A stretch of 42,989 nt of DNA. Source: RGIG4074 sp964615285. GTDB lineage: Bacteria; Bacillota; Clostridia; Christensenellales; Borkfalkiaceae. The notes below the pieces were generated by a model. That model searched no databases. It saw nothing but the letters and a program-made list of their open reading frames with translations, and was not told where the DNA came from. Both the position numbers and the translations under genes were made by a program. Of the stretch, positions 24,750 through 33,294 are shown in pieces. The number at the start of each line of letters is the position of its first letter. Positions within the stretch are counted from its first letter, which is position 1. The stretch is taken from positions 1-42,989 of the forward strand of contig CAZTND010000007.1 in the NCBI GenBank assembly GCA_964615285.1, in the 5' to 3' direction.

Positions 24750-26147
24750 ATGCCCGAAAAAAACGAGGAATTTATCGGAACGGTGCAATCGCTCGGATCG
24801 CAGGGGGAAGGCGTCTTGCCGGTGCAAGGCGTCACTTTTTTCGTGCCCCGCGTGCTCGTGGGCGAAACGGTGCGCTTCAAGGCGCTCAAAGTGGGGCGGG
24901 GCGTCGGGTACGGAAAAGTGGAAGAGGTGTTTGTGCCTTCTCCCGATCGGGCGGTCCCCCGCTGCCCCGTCTTCGGCAAGTGCGGCGGCTGTCAGTTGCA
25001 GCACATGTCCTATGCCGCGCAGCTCTCCTTCAAGCAGAGCGTCGTCCGCAATGCCCTGCAAAAGATAGGAAACATCGAATACGACGTACCCATGCCCGTC
25101 CCGAGCGCCGAACAATACGGTTACCGCAACAAACTGCAGCTGCCCGTGGCGGCGGACGGCAACGGAGGCTTTGTGATGGGATTTTATGCCCCGCGGAGCC
25201 ATCGCATCGTACCGACGGACGACTGCGCCATTCACCCCGATTGGGCAAAGTCCGTGTTTTCCGTCTTTGCCGCGTATATGCGGGAAAACGGCGTGGCGGG
25301 GTATGACGAAAGCAACGGGACGGGCAGCATCCGTCACATCGTGGTGCGGGACATGGGCGGCAAATTCATCGTCACCGTCGTTTCCCGGGAAAGCCGATTG
25401 AAAAACGCGGACGACCTCATCGGGCGTTTGAAATCCGTCTTTGCCGTCTTTACCCTCCTTCTGAACGTCAACGATAGGAATACCAACGTTATTTTCGGCG
25501 AAAAGTTCATCACGCTTTACGGCGCGGGCATGTTCGACGCCGTTGAAGGCGGCATCACGTTCGAGGCGGGCGCGCAGACCTTCGTGCAGGTCAATGCGGA
25601 TATTCGCAGCAAGCTCTACGAACAGGCACTCACCGCGCTGGAAAATACGGGCGCGGAAACCGTGATCGACTGTTACAGCGGCGCGGGATTGCTGACCGCC
25701 ATGATCGCCCGGCGGTTCCCGCGCGTCTACGGCATCGAAATATCCGTCGAGGCGTCGGCGTGCGCCGACCGTCTGCGGGAAAAGAACGGGCTGCAAAACA
25801 TGGAGAACATCTGCGGCAGAGTGGAAGAAAAACTGCCCGCTCTGTTGGAACGGGAAAAGGGAAAAAAACTTGCGCTCGTCCTCGATCCGCCCCGTGCGGG
25901 GGTAGATCGCGGGGTTCTGCACGCGCTCATGCGCTCCGGGATCGAGCATCTCGTGCTCATTTCCTGTGATCCCGCCACGCTTGCGCGGGACCTGGGGATC
26001 CTGACGGGAACATTGTCGGAGGGGGCGGACGGCGCATTGCGCAAAGGGGACGGAAACGGTCCATACGCCGTTTCTTCTCTCCGGCCGTTTGATATGTTCC
26101 CCCAGACAAAGCACGTCGAGACTATGGTTTGTCTCGAAAGGAAATAA
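24750..26147 (+). CDS. rlmD: 23S rRNA (uracil-C5)-methyltransferase, RlmD/RumA family
   Basis: A 465-residue SAM-dependent methyltransferase. An N-terminal TRAM domain (about 1-58) is followed by the iron-sulfur ligands CPVFGKCGGC and a later Cys, then the Rossmann methyltransferase with SAM loop DCYSGAGLLTA, motif DPPRAGVD and the catalytic nucleophile in ISCDPATLARD. Family members methylate U1939 and/or U747 of 23S rRNA; which one cannot be read from the sequence. CAGGAG precedes the ATG by 7 nt. The frame is open upstream within the previous gene, but without a ribosome site. Confidence 0.93.
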   Translation: MPEKNEEFIGTVQSLGSQGEGVLPVQGVTFFVPRVLVGETVRFKALKVGRGVGYGKVEEVFVPSPDRAVPRCPVFGKCGGCQLQHMSYAAQLSFKQSVVRNALQKIGNIEYDVPMPVPSAEQYGYRNKLQLPVAADGNGGFVMGFYAPRSHRIVPTDDCAIHPDWAKSVFSVFAAYMRENGVAGYDESNGTGSIRHIVVRDMGGKFIVTVVSRESRLKNADDLIGRLKSVFAVFTLLLNVNDRNTNVIFGEKFITLYGAGMFDAVEGGITFEAGAQTFVQVNADIRSKLYEQALTALENTGAETVIDCYSGAGLLTAMIARRFPRVYGIEISVEASACADRLREKNGLQNMENICGRVEEKLPALLEREKGKKLALVLDPPRAGVDRGVLHALMRSGIEHLVLISCDPATLARDLGILTGTLSEGADGALRKGDGNGPYAVSSLRPFDMFPQTKHVETMVCLERK

Positions 26148-26160
26148 TGTAGTATATTTT

Positions 26161-26399
26161 ATGAGGTGGAGAGATATGGAGGATTGGAGATCACACGGCG
26201 ATGAAGATGTCTTGAAAAATGTCGTCGTATATGAAATTCGGTTCCCTGCGTTTTGGGAAAAGAAGATATGAAATACTGGATCTGTGAAGAATGTTTCAAT
26301 GATTTTATAGGGAAATTCAAATGGATCGTGAAAAAAGGGGAAGATTTGTGCGATAGAGAATTACACTGCCAAAGGGAAATAATCATTGCGGACAAATGA
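26161..26399 (+). other. AT-rich spacer with two overlapping mini-ORFs
   Basis: The stretch between rlmD and the accessory operon is clearly more AT-rich than its surroundings. It holds two short frames that overlap by 4 bases (ATGA): 26161-26271 (36 residues, MRWRDMEDWRSHGDEDVLKN) and 26268-26399 (43 residues, MKYWICEECFNDFIGKFKWI, with a CxxC and two later Cys). The second has GGGAAAAGAAG before its ATG. Neither matches a family I know. They could be decayed gene ends, small peptides, or noise. The sharp base composition change suggests inserted DNA. Confidence 0.3.
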
Positions 26400-26427
26400 T
26401 TTTTATGAATAAAAAACGGAAAACATC

Positions 26428-26456
26428 TTGCAATGTATGCCCGAGTGTGATATGAT
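26428..26456 (+). promoter_or_regulatory. Sigma-A promoter for the radical SAM/GNAT operon
   Basis: TTGCAA (26428-26433), 17-nt spacer, TATGAT (26451-26456). A second TATAAT lies at 26465-26470 but without a -35. Confidence 0.75.
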
Positions 26457-26489
26457 CAAAACGATATAATCGTGTTTGGAGAACTGCAA

Positions 26490-27539
26490 ATGAAATTGAT
26501 CGAGATTGATTCTGCCCGCGGCAAAAAGAGATTTCTGACTTTCCGCACAGAACTCTATAAAAACGATCCCGGCTATGTCTGTACGGAAAAGTTTATATTG
26601 AAAAGCGTATTGTTTGATGAAACGGATTTTGCAAAGCGCTGCAAAAAGCTCCCCGTGCAGGTATCGGAAAACGGCAGGGTATTGGCGCAGGCGATCCTGA
26701 TTTATAACGACGCCCTGCCGTATGTCCAGATCTCTTTTTTCGACGCCTTGCCGGACTGTCGGACCGCGGTCGAAAGGATCGTATCGAGAGCCCGGGAATT
26801 TATGCACACGGTGGGGGCAAAGGGGATCATTGTCGGGTTGAATGCGCATATCAGCTACGGCGTGGGCATTCTGACGGAGGGATTCGAACGGAAAATTTCC
26901 TTCGACAGCCAATACAACAAAAGCTATTACCGGGAATATTTTGCCGATTGCCGGAAAGACGCGCTGTCTACATACCGGGCGCCGATAGAGAGGGCGGCCG
27001 AAAAATTTCCGGCACTGCAGGAGAGCGCGGTCAAAATACGTTTTTGCGATCTCCGCCGGTTCGCCGAGGAGACCGAACGGATGCGGCAGCTATGCGAGCA
27101 GACCATCGCGCGTACACACCTGTATTTTCGGACATGCCCCCTTCATTTTTACCAATTGATCAAGACGCTGAAACTCTTCTTGCGGCCGGAAAATCTTTTG
27201 TTTGCCGAGGACGAGACGGGCCGGGCGGTCGGCTTTCTTTTCTGGCACCCCGACTATAATCAGATGCTGGAGGGCGGAAGGGAATACAGCCTGGCGGGGA
27301 TAGCGGCGCGCTGGCTTTTTTACGGGAAGAGGATCGACACTGCCAAATTGAACGCGATCGGCAGCCTGTCTTTTCGGGCGACGTTTGCGTTGATCGGCGC
27401 GTTTTACCGACTCGTCCGGGAGCGCTATTCCTTTGTGGAAACGAACTTTATATGGGACAACAACGACAGGTCTTCCCGGCTGGCGAAAAGATTTTTCGGG
27501 ACCCATGACAGGAAGTACGAGGTTTACTGTCTGAAATGA
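26490..27539 (+). CDS. GNAT-fold acyltransferase-like protein
   Basis: A 349-residue protein whose C-terminal end, SFVETNFIWDNNDRSSRLAK with FFGTHDRKYEVY, has the form of the last part of a GNAT domain of the type found in long acyltransferase-like proteins. The N-terminal half (MKLIEIDSARGKKRFLTF and YGVGILTEGFE) is similarly typical of this group. Substrate unknown. GGAG 8 nt upstream sets ATG 26490. Its stop overlaps the next start by 4 bases, beginning a chain of four coupled genes with a second GNAT/FemAB-like protein and two radical SAM enzymes. Confidence 0.75.
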   Translation: MKLIEIDSARGKKRFLTFRTELYKNDPGYVCTEKFILKSVLFDETDFAKRCKKLPVQVSENGRVLAQAILIYNDALPYVQISFFDALPDCRTAVERIVSRAREFMHTVGAKGIIVGLNAHISYGVGILTEGFERKISFDSQYNKSYYREYFADCRKDALSTYRAPIERAAEKFPALQESAVKIRFCDLRRFAEETERMRQLCEQTIARTHLYFRTCPLHFYQLIKTLKLFLRPENLLFAEDETGRAVGFLFWHPDYNQMLEGGREYSLAGIAARWLFYGKRIDTAKLNAIGSLSFRATFALIGAFYRLVRERYSFVETNFIWDNNDRSSRLAKRFFGTHDRKYEVYCLK

Positions 27540-28534
27540 GAATTTTGATGCAGAAGTGTGCTGAATCGCTGCCGCCGGAATGGGATCTTCTGACAAAAAA
27601 TAATCCGTATCTGCAAAGAAAATTTCTCTCGTTTATAGAAAAGACGGAGAAAGCATATCGTCCGAATTACTATCTTTTTTATGACGGGGATCGTCCGGAC
27701 AGCTGTTTCGTGGCGTTCCGCAACGGCCGTTTCGACCTTGCAATGTTCCGGAAAAACAGTTTTTTCAGGGCGGTCACGCTCATTTACCTGCCCATGAGCG
27801 TAACGCGCCCGGGGATGGTCCTGGGCAGGGGCAGGGAAGAAGTTCTGAAGACCATCCGGAAGATAAAGGGATACAAACTGGCGCTCAATCTCGAGGACGG
27901 CAATGCGCCCGGGTTCGCCACGGGTTGGACCTGCCCGAAATGCATCCTGCGCCTGCGGTGGGATTCCTTTGAAGGATATGTCTCTTCACTGCGGAGCGAT
28001 TACCGGAACAGGCTGAAAAAAGTATTTGCCCGCTCCGGGCAATTGAAAATAAGGTTCATCGACAACCGGACGGAATTCGGCGAGGAACTGTATGCGCTGT
28101 ACCTGAATGTCCTGGGTCGGTCGAAAACAAAGATCGAAACGCTCAGCCGGGCGTATTTTCAGGGGGAATTTTTTAAGGTATTCGTCGCTGAACTCGACGG
28201 AAGAGCGGTCGGGTTCGTGCAGCTTCTGGAAAACGGAAAGGAATTGATTTTTGAATTTGTCGGGCTGGATTATCGTTTTAATTCGGACCATCAGGTGTAC
28301 CACAGAATGCTGTACGAGATCATCCGCTACGGCATCGAAAACCGATTTGAAAGCATCGATTTCGGTCAGACGGCGGACGATACGAAGTTGAAGCTCGGGT
28401 GCGAATATACCTATCTCTATGCATGGCTGCATCATTCCAACCCGGTTGTTCAGTATTTCTGCAAAAAATTTGCGTCGAAATTGGTGTATCGGCCTCTGGC
28501 GGAACAGTATCACGTCTTTAAGGAGAAAAAATGA
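27536..28534 (+). CDS. FemAB-like GNAT-fold protein
   Basis: A 332-residue protein with the C-terminal pattern of GNAT_6/FemAB-like transferases: RLRWDSFEGYVSSLRSDYRN with RLKK, then VFVAELDGRAVGFVQLLENG and IDFGQTADDTKLKLGCE. Relatives transfer aminoacyl or acyl groups to cell-wall peptides, lipids or polysaccharides, the acceptor here being unknown. It overlaps both neighbours by 4 bases, so it must be translated together with the other GNAT protein and the radical SAM genes. Confidence 0.78.
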   Translation: MRILMQKCAESLPPEWDLLTKNNPYLQRKFLSFIEKTEKAYRPNYYLFYDGDRPDSCFVAFRNGRFDLAMFRKNSFFRAVTLIYLPMSVTRPGMVLGRGREEVLKTIRKIKGYKLALNLEDGNAPGFATGWTCPKCILRLRWDSFEGYVSSLRSDYRNRLKKVFARSGQLKIRFIDNRTEFGEELYALYLNVLGRSKTKIETLSRAYFQGEFFKVFVAELDGRAVGFVQLLENGKELIFEFVGLDYRFNSDHQVYHRMLYEIIRYGIENRFESIDFGQTADDTKLKLGCEYTYLYAWLHHSNPVVQYFCKKFASKLVYRPLAEQYHVFKEKK

Positions 28535-29868
28535 AAATTTTACTGGTAAAGCCGCTTCCGGACAAGCATTCCATCAATTTGCAGAGCTTTATGATCTGTG
28601 AACCGCTGGAACTCGAATACTGTGCGTCCCTGCTCGCGTCGATGGGGCATCAGTCGGATATCGTCGATCTGATCATCGACAAAGATTTCCCCAAGGCGTT
28701 CCGGGCGGCGCAGTATGACGCCGTGGCGTTCACCGCCTATCAGGTGCACATCGGCATCGTGAAAAAGTATGCTGCGTATGTCAAAAAAACCGCGCCTTCG
28801 GTGACCACCATGGTCGGCGGGGTGCAGGCGGAGGTCGTGCCGGAGAGCTTTGCGGATCCGAACATCGACGTGATCCTGACGGGCGGGCTGACGGCGCTGC
28901 GGGAAGTCGTCAGGGGCATGGAGGAAAAACTGCCGCCCGAAAGGTTAAAGGAGCTCGGGCGCACGCCGCCCTGCCCGAAGTTCGACTTTCCCTTTCCCGA
29001 CCGCACAAAGACCAAAAAGTACAGAAAGTACTACAATTATATTTTTCACGACCAATGTGCGACCATCAAGACCTCGTTCAGCTGCGCCTATGACTGTGAA
29101 TTTTGTTTCTGTACGCGGATAGGGAAATATGCCGAGCGCGACATCGGGGAAGTGGTGGAAGAGCTTGCCGGGATCGAAGAAAAAAATGTATTCATCGTGG
29201 ACGACAATTTTTTGTTCCGGCGGGAGCGCGTGCTGCGGTTCTGCGACCTGGTGCAGGAGCGGGGGATACAAAAGACGTACATAGCCTTCGGGCGGGCGGA
29301 TTTCATCGCCGAAAACGAAGACGTCATCGCGCGCCTTGCGGCATGCGGCTTCGATGCGTTCTTCGTGGGGCTGGAATCCTTCAAGTCTTCGGAACTGAAC
29401 GATTACAACAAGCGCACGACCGTCGAAACGAACAACAGGGCGGTGCGCATTCTCGAAAAATACGGCATGCAGTGTTACAGCGGACTGATCGTGGGGTACG
29501 ACTGGGAGAAGAAGGATTTCGACCATCTCATAGAATACCTCAATTCCTTCGAGCATCCGATGGTCAACATCCAGCCGATCACGCCCATCAAGGGCACGCC
29601 CTATTACGAGAAGGTGAAGCATCTCATCACGGAAGACGAAACGCGCTATGAGCGCTTCGACATGGCGCATGTGGTCATGCAGCCGCAAAAGATGTCCGTC
29701 AGGAGGTTTTATTATCATATCCTCCGCGCCTATCTGAAGACGATGGCGTCCGTGGCAGGGAGAAAGTACATCATACGCCGCTACGGGATGCGCGTCTACC
29801 GCCGCGTGCGGCGGGGCGCATACAAGATCGCCGGGCAGTATCTGAAACTGATCTTTTATCCGTATTGA
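28531..29868 (+). CDS. Cobalamin-binding-type radical SAM enzyme
   Basis: A 445-residue protein with an N-terminal B12-binding-like Rossmann domain (1-125, KILLVKPLPDK ... MVGGVQAEVVPE) and a radical SAM core. The cluster motif CxxxCxxC is CAYDCEFC, and the GGE-like and DDNF strands (FIVDDNFLFRRERV) follow. The last 60 residues are basic and amphipathic (RRYGMRVYRRVRRGAYK), suggesting membrane contact. Such enzymes methylate unreactive carbons or rearrange lipids, cofactors and natural products. Substrate unknown. Start overlaps the FemAB-like stop by 4 bases. Confidence 0.88.
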   Translation: MKILLVKPLPDKHSINLQSFMICEPLELEYCASLLASMGHQSDIVDLIIDKDFPKAFRAAQYDAVAFTAYQVHIGIVKKYAAYVKKTAPSVTTMVGGVQAEVVPESFADPNIDVILTGGLTALREVVRGMEEKLPPERLKELGRTPPCPKFDFPFPDRTKTKKYRKYYNYIFHDQCATIKTSFSCAYDCEFCFCTRIGKYAERDIGEVVEELAGIEEKNVFIVDDNFLFRRERVLRFCDLVQERGIQKTYIAFGRADFIAENEDVIARLAACGFDAFFVGLESFKSSELNDYNKRTTVETNNRAVRILEKYGMQCYSGLIVGYDWEKKDFDHLIEYLNSFEHPMVNIQPITPIKGTPYYEKVKHLITEDETRYERFDMAHVVMQPQKMSVRRFYYHILRAYLKTMASVAGRKYIIRRYGMRVYRRVRRGAYKIAGQYLKLIFYPY

Positions 29869-29888
29869 TTTTTCAAGGGGGAAGAACC

Positions 29889-31208
29889 ATGAACAAGAAA
29901 ATTTTATTTATCCAACCGTCCATCTATGACGATGCGGGGAACATCGTAAAGAAGCGGAAACTGTACTTTGTGGGACTGGCATATCCCATCCTTGCGGCGC
30001 TGCTGCCCGAAGGATGGAGCTGTGATATATGTATCGAAACGATCGAGGACATTCCCTATGACACCGATGCGGACGTCGTCGGCATCGGGGGAATGGGGCA
30101 TGCTGCCAACCGAGGCAAGGACATCGCGCAGGAATTCAAAAAGCGGGGGAAGATCGTGTTCATGGGCGGGCCGATGGTCAGCCTGGTGCCCGACCTCGCC
30201 AAGCAATTCTGCGATTCGGTGATGATCGGGGATTCGGAGGAAACGATGGCGGAACTCTGCCACGATCTCGAAAGGGGGGAGTTGAAGCCGTTTTACAAGA
30301 AACCGCTCACGTCGCTCTCCTATCCGTTGCCGCGGTACGATCTCGTGCTGCACAAGAGGATCGGCGATTTTTTGCCCGTACAGGCGGGCAGGGGCTGCCC
30401 GAACAGCTGCAAGTTTTGTTCCATCTACTGCATTTACCGGAGCAAATACCTGAAACGCCCGATCGACGAAGTGATCCGCGACATCCAATATGTCAAGAGC
30501 CTGGGATTCCGCAAATTCTTGCTCATCGACGACAACATCGTCGCGGACGAAGAATATATGTTCGAGCTTTGCGAGCGGATCAAACCGTTGAAGATGAAGT
30601 GGATGAGCCAATGCGCCATTCAGATCGCGGACAACCCGAAGCTGTTGAAAGCGGTGGCCGACAGCGGCTGCTATACGTTGAGTTTCGGGCTGGAAAGCAT
30701 CTGCAAGGCCAATCTCGAAAGTTTTCACAAGACATGGTGCGATCCGAGCAATTATACGGAGATCATCAGAAAGGTGAACGAAGCCGGCATCGAGGTGGCA
30801 AGCGAAATGATCGTGGGCGCCGACGGGGACACGCGGGAAAGCCTGTTGGAGACGGTGAAATTTGTCAAAAATTCGGATATCATTGCGCCCAAATTTTATT
30901 GTCTGACGCCGATCCCGGGCACGGACCTGCATGAAGAGATGAAGGAGAAGGGGAAGATCACCGATTACGATTATTTTGCGTACAAGCCCTCCATTTCCGT
31001 GCTGAACACGCCGAACCTGACGGCAAAGGAAGTTACGGAGTGCTTTTGGATGGTGTACGAGAAGTTGTATACCATTCCCGCGATTCTGAAAAGGACGGTG
31101 TTTCACAGGCGGTTTTTAAGGCATCCCGGAAGGACGCTCTTCTACCTGATGGTCAATCTGGTCTATCGGTCGCAGATCAGGCGGAGGATCTCGCCGAACA
31201 TCTTATGA
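29889..31208 (+). CDS. Second cobalamin-binding-type radical SAM enzyme
   Basis: A 439-residue protein of the same architecture as its neighbour but not a close copy: B12-binding-like domain (1-140, KKILFIQPSIYDDAG, GIGGMGHAANRG, FMGGPMVSL), then the cluster motif GCPNSCKFC, the LLIDDNIVADEEY strand and SFGLES, and a basic hydrophobic C-terminus (RTLFYLMVNLVYRSQIRRR) like that of the BchE/HpnJ-type enzymes that act on membrane-linked or lipid substrates. GGGGGAAG precedes the ATG. It lies 20 bp after the first radical SAM gene and ends the operon before a hairpin. Confidence 0.88.
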   Translation: MNKKILFIQPSIYDDAGNIVKKRKLYFVGLAYPILAALLPEGWSCDICIETIEDIPYDTDADVVGIGGMGHAANRGKDIAQEFKKRGKIVFMGGPMVSLVPDLAKQFCDSVMIGDSEETMAELCHDLERGELKPFYKKPLTSLSYPLPRYDLVLHKRIGDFLPVQAGRGCPNSCKFCSIYCIYRSKYLKRPIDEVIRDIQYVKSLGFRKFLLIDDNIVADEEYMFELCERIKPLKMKWMSQCAIQIADNPKLLKAVADSGCYTLSFGLESICKANLESFHKTWCDPSNYTEIIRKVNEAGIEVASEMIVGADGDTRESLLETVKFVKNSDIIAPKFYCLTPIPGTDLHEEMKEKGKITDYDYFAYKPSISVLNTPNLTAKEVTECFWMVYEKLYTIPAILKRTVFHRRFLRHPGRTLFYLMVNLVYRSQIRRRISPNIL

Positions 31209-31214
31209 TCCGGT

Positions 31215-31239
31215 GCGCGCTCGTTCAAAACGAGCGCGC
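31215..31239 (+). terminator. Hairpin after the radical SAM/GNAT operon
   Basis: A perfect 11-bp stem (GCGCGCTCGTT / AACGAGCGCGC) with a 3-nt loop, followed by TTTCGTATTTT. The T-run is imperfect, so termination may be partial. The rest of the 280-bp gap up to hisZ shows no gene on either strand. Confidence 0.7.
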
Positions 31240-31451
31240 TTTCGTATTTTAAGGGAAGGGGATAAAAAAGGCGTCGTACCGTCTGAGATCTTCCGCTTTA
31301 TCGGGCGTTTTGCCGTCCGCGCGTTCTCGATGTTATGTACGTTGGTCATCAATCACGACCTCTTTTTCCATGTTAAGCAATGCTTTTCGCGCGGCGTTTT
31401 CGGAAAAGGAAGCCTTTTTGCGGTCGGTTTGACAATTCACCTTGCAAAAAT

Positions 31452-31481
31452 TTGACAACTTTTCTCGTTTTGTAGTATAAT
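31452..31481 (+). promoter_or_regulatory. Sigma-A promoter of the his operon
   Basis: TTGACA (31452-31457), 18-nt spacer, TATAAT (31476-31481), both perfect. The hisZ ATG starts 8 nt after the last base of the -10, at or next to the expected transcription start. No room exists for a leader, T-box or attenuator. Confidence 0.9.
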
Positions 31482-31488
31482 AAACGAC

Positions 31489-32673
31489 ATGAAACGCAAT
31501 TATTATCGATTGCCCGCCGGCGTGCAGGATCTCCTGCCCGCCGAGTGCTACAATCTCAATACGATCGAAAAGATTCTGGAGAAAAAATTCACGCTCGCGG
31601 GATGTAGCCGCGTGCAGTCCGCCGCGCTTGAATTTTACGACACCTATGCCGAGATCAAGAATAAGATCCCGCAGAAGAGGATGTTCAAACTGACGGACGG
31701 GGACGGCAGCCTTTTGGTGCTCCGCCCCGACATGACCCTTGCCGTTGCGCGCATGGCGGCCGCGGCTTCCCTGCCGCTCCCCGCCAAGCTGTGTTATTTT
31801 TCCAACGTCTGGGACTATGCGGGGACGGGCAGCTATACCATCCGCGAGATCTATCAGGCGGGCGTGGAGTTTTTGGGACTGTCGGGTGCCTTTTCGGATG
31901 CGCAGGCAATCGCCTTTGCCATCGAGTGTCTGCAGGCCATCGGACTCAAAGATTTCATCATCGACGTGGGGCATGCCGGCTTCTTCAAGGGGATCCTGGA
32001 GGAGTGCGCGCTCGACGGGGATGCCGTGGAAGAGGTGCGCCTTCTGGTCAACGCCAAGGACGCGCCGGGGGCGCAGGCACTGCTTGAAAAACACGGCGCG
32101 CCCCGCAAGGCGGCGGAAGCGCTTGCCGCCCTGCCCACCCTCTTCGGCGGGGTGGAGGTGCTCTCCCGTGCGGAAAAGTACGCGGGCAGCCCGACGGCAA
32201 AGGAGGCGCTCGATCGGTTAAAACGGGTGTATGCCCTCCTCAAGGACTTCGGATTGGAAAAATATGTGTCCTTCGATCTGGGCACGGTCAAGGACCTGTC
32301 CTATTATTCGGGCGTGGTGTTCACGGGGCTGACTCGTTCCATCGGCTCGCCCGTTCTCAGCGGCGGCAGGTACGACAACCTGGCGGACGACTTCGGCAGG
32401 CATGTGCCCGCCGTGGGGTTTGCCATGGGGCTAAAACGCATCCTCATCGCGCTCGAACGGCAGGGGGCGCTGCGCCCCGCGGCGCCGCAGGCGGACGTCG
32501 TCATTTTCAGCGAGGAGGGGGCGGAAGCCAAGGCATACGCGGCCTATCTCGAACTGACCGCAGCGGGCCGCCGCGTCGATCTCTCGGCAGGGGATGCAAA
32601 GGATGCGAAAAACCTGAAAAATGCGGGCATGGTCGTCCTGAAAGCGACAAAAAAGGGGGTGGAAAAGGTATGA
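31489..32673 (+). CDS. hisZ: ATP phosphoribosyltransferase regulatory subunit HisZ
   Basis: A 394-residue HisRS-like paralogue that is needed to activate the short-form HisG. It keeps the class II fold (YYRLPAGVQDLLPAE, motif 2-like FKLTDGDGSLLVLRPDMT, SPVLSGGRYDNLADDFG) but has no anticodon-binding domain, fitting HisZ rather than HisS. The adjacent short hisG confirms it. The ATG is preceded by TAATAAACGAC with no ribosome site, and the -10 box ends 7 nt away, so the message seems leaderless. Its last codons overlap hisG by 4 bases. Confidence 0.93.
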   Translation: MKRNYYRLPAGVQDLLPAECYNLNTIEKILEKKFTLAGCSRVQSAALEFYDTYAEIKNKIPQKRMFKLTDGDGSLLVLRPDMTLAVARMAAAASLPLPAKLCYFSNVWDYAGTGSYTIREIYQAGVEFLGLSGAFSDAQAIAFAIECLQAIGLKDFIIDVGHAGFFKGILEECALDGDAVEEVRLLVNAKDAPGAQALLEKHGAPRKAAEALAALPTLFGGVEVLSRAEKYAGSPTAKEALDRLKRVYALLKDFGLEKYVSFDLGTVKDLSYYSGVVFTGLTRSIGSPVLSGGRYDNLADDFGRHVPAVGFAMGLKRILIALERQGALRPAAPQADVVIFSEEGAEAKAYAAYLELTAAGRRVDLSAGDAKDAKNLKNAGMVVLKATKKGVEKV

Positions 32674-33290
32674 TCACCGTGGCATTGGCAAAGGGGCGGC
32701 TGGCGCAGGAGAGCGCGGCGCTCCTGAAAGAATGCGGCGTGGATGCCGACGTGGTCTTTTCCGACACGCGCAAGCTCGTTCTGGAGAGCGGGGACGGGAA
32801 ATATTCCTTTTTTCTCGTCAAACCGTCGGATGTGCCCGTCTATGTGGAATACGGCATCGCGGACATCGGCATCGCGGGGAAGGACACCCTCATGGAAGAG
32901 GACAGGGATCTCTACGAGATGCTCGATCTGAAATTTGAAAAGTGCAAACTGTGTGTGGCGGGCTATCCCGAGATGAAGAAACAGCTCACCAACTCGCACC
33001 TTCGGGTCGCCACGAAATATGCCAACACGGCGCGCCGGCTGTACGCCTCGCGCGGGGAGGACATCGAGATCATCTCCCTGCACGGTTCCATTGAGCTCGC
33101 CCCCGTCACGGGGCTGTCGGATGTCATCTTCGACATCGTGCAGACGGGCTCCACGCTGAGGGCCAACGGGCTGGTGGTCCTGGAAGAGGTGTACGACATC
33201 TCCGCGCGGCTGGTCGCCAATAAAGTCAGCTTAAAGACCAAGGCGGAAGTCTTGTTGCCGCTCATCGAAAAAATGCGGAAGAAGGTATAG
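32670..33290 (+). CDS. hisG: ATP phosphoribosyltransferase, short form
   Basis: A 206-residue catalytic subunit for the first step of histidine synthesis (ATP plus PRPP to phosphoribosyl-ATP). It has the GLAKGRL-like start ITVALAKGRLAQESAALL, the PSDVPVYVEYGIADIGIAGK segment and the PRPP site DIVQTGSTLRANGL. It lacks the C-terminal regulatory domain of the long form, so it needs HisZ, encoded just upstream and overlapping by 4 bases. Confidence 0.96.
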   Translation: MITVALAKGRLAQESAALLKECGVDADVVFSDTRKLVLESGDGKYSFFLVKPSDVPVYVEYGIADIGIAGKDTLMEEDRDLYEMLDLKFEKCKLCVAGYPEMKKQLTNSHLRVATKYANTARRLYASRGEDIEIISLHGSIELAPVTGLSDVIFDIVQTGSTLRANGLVVLEEVYDISARLVANKVSLKTKAEVLLPLIEKMRKKV

Positions 33291-33294
33291 AACG

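Noticed and set aside
31240..31440. Short frames between the radical SAM operon and hisZ
   Set aside because: No ribosome sites, no family resemblance, and frames overlap on both strands.
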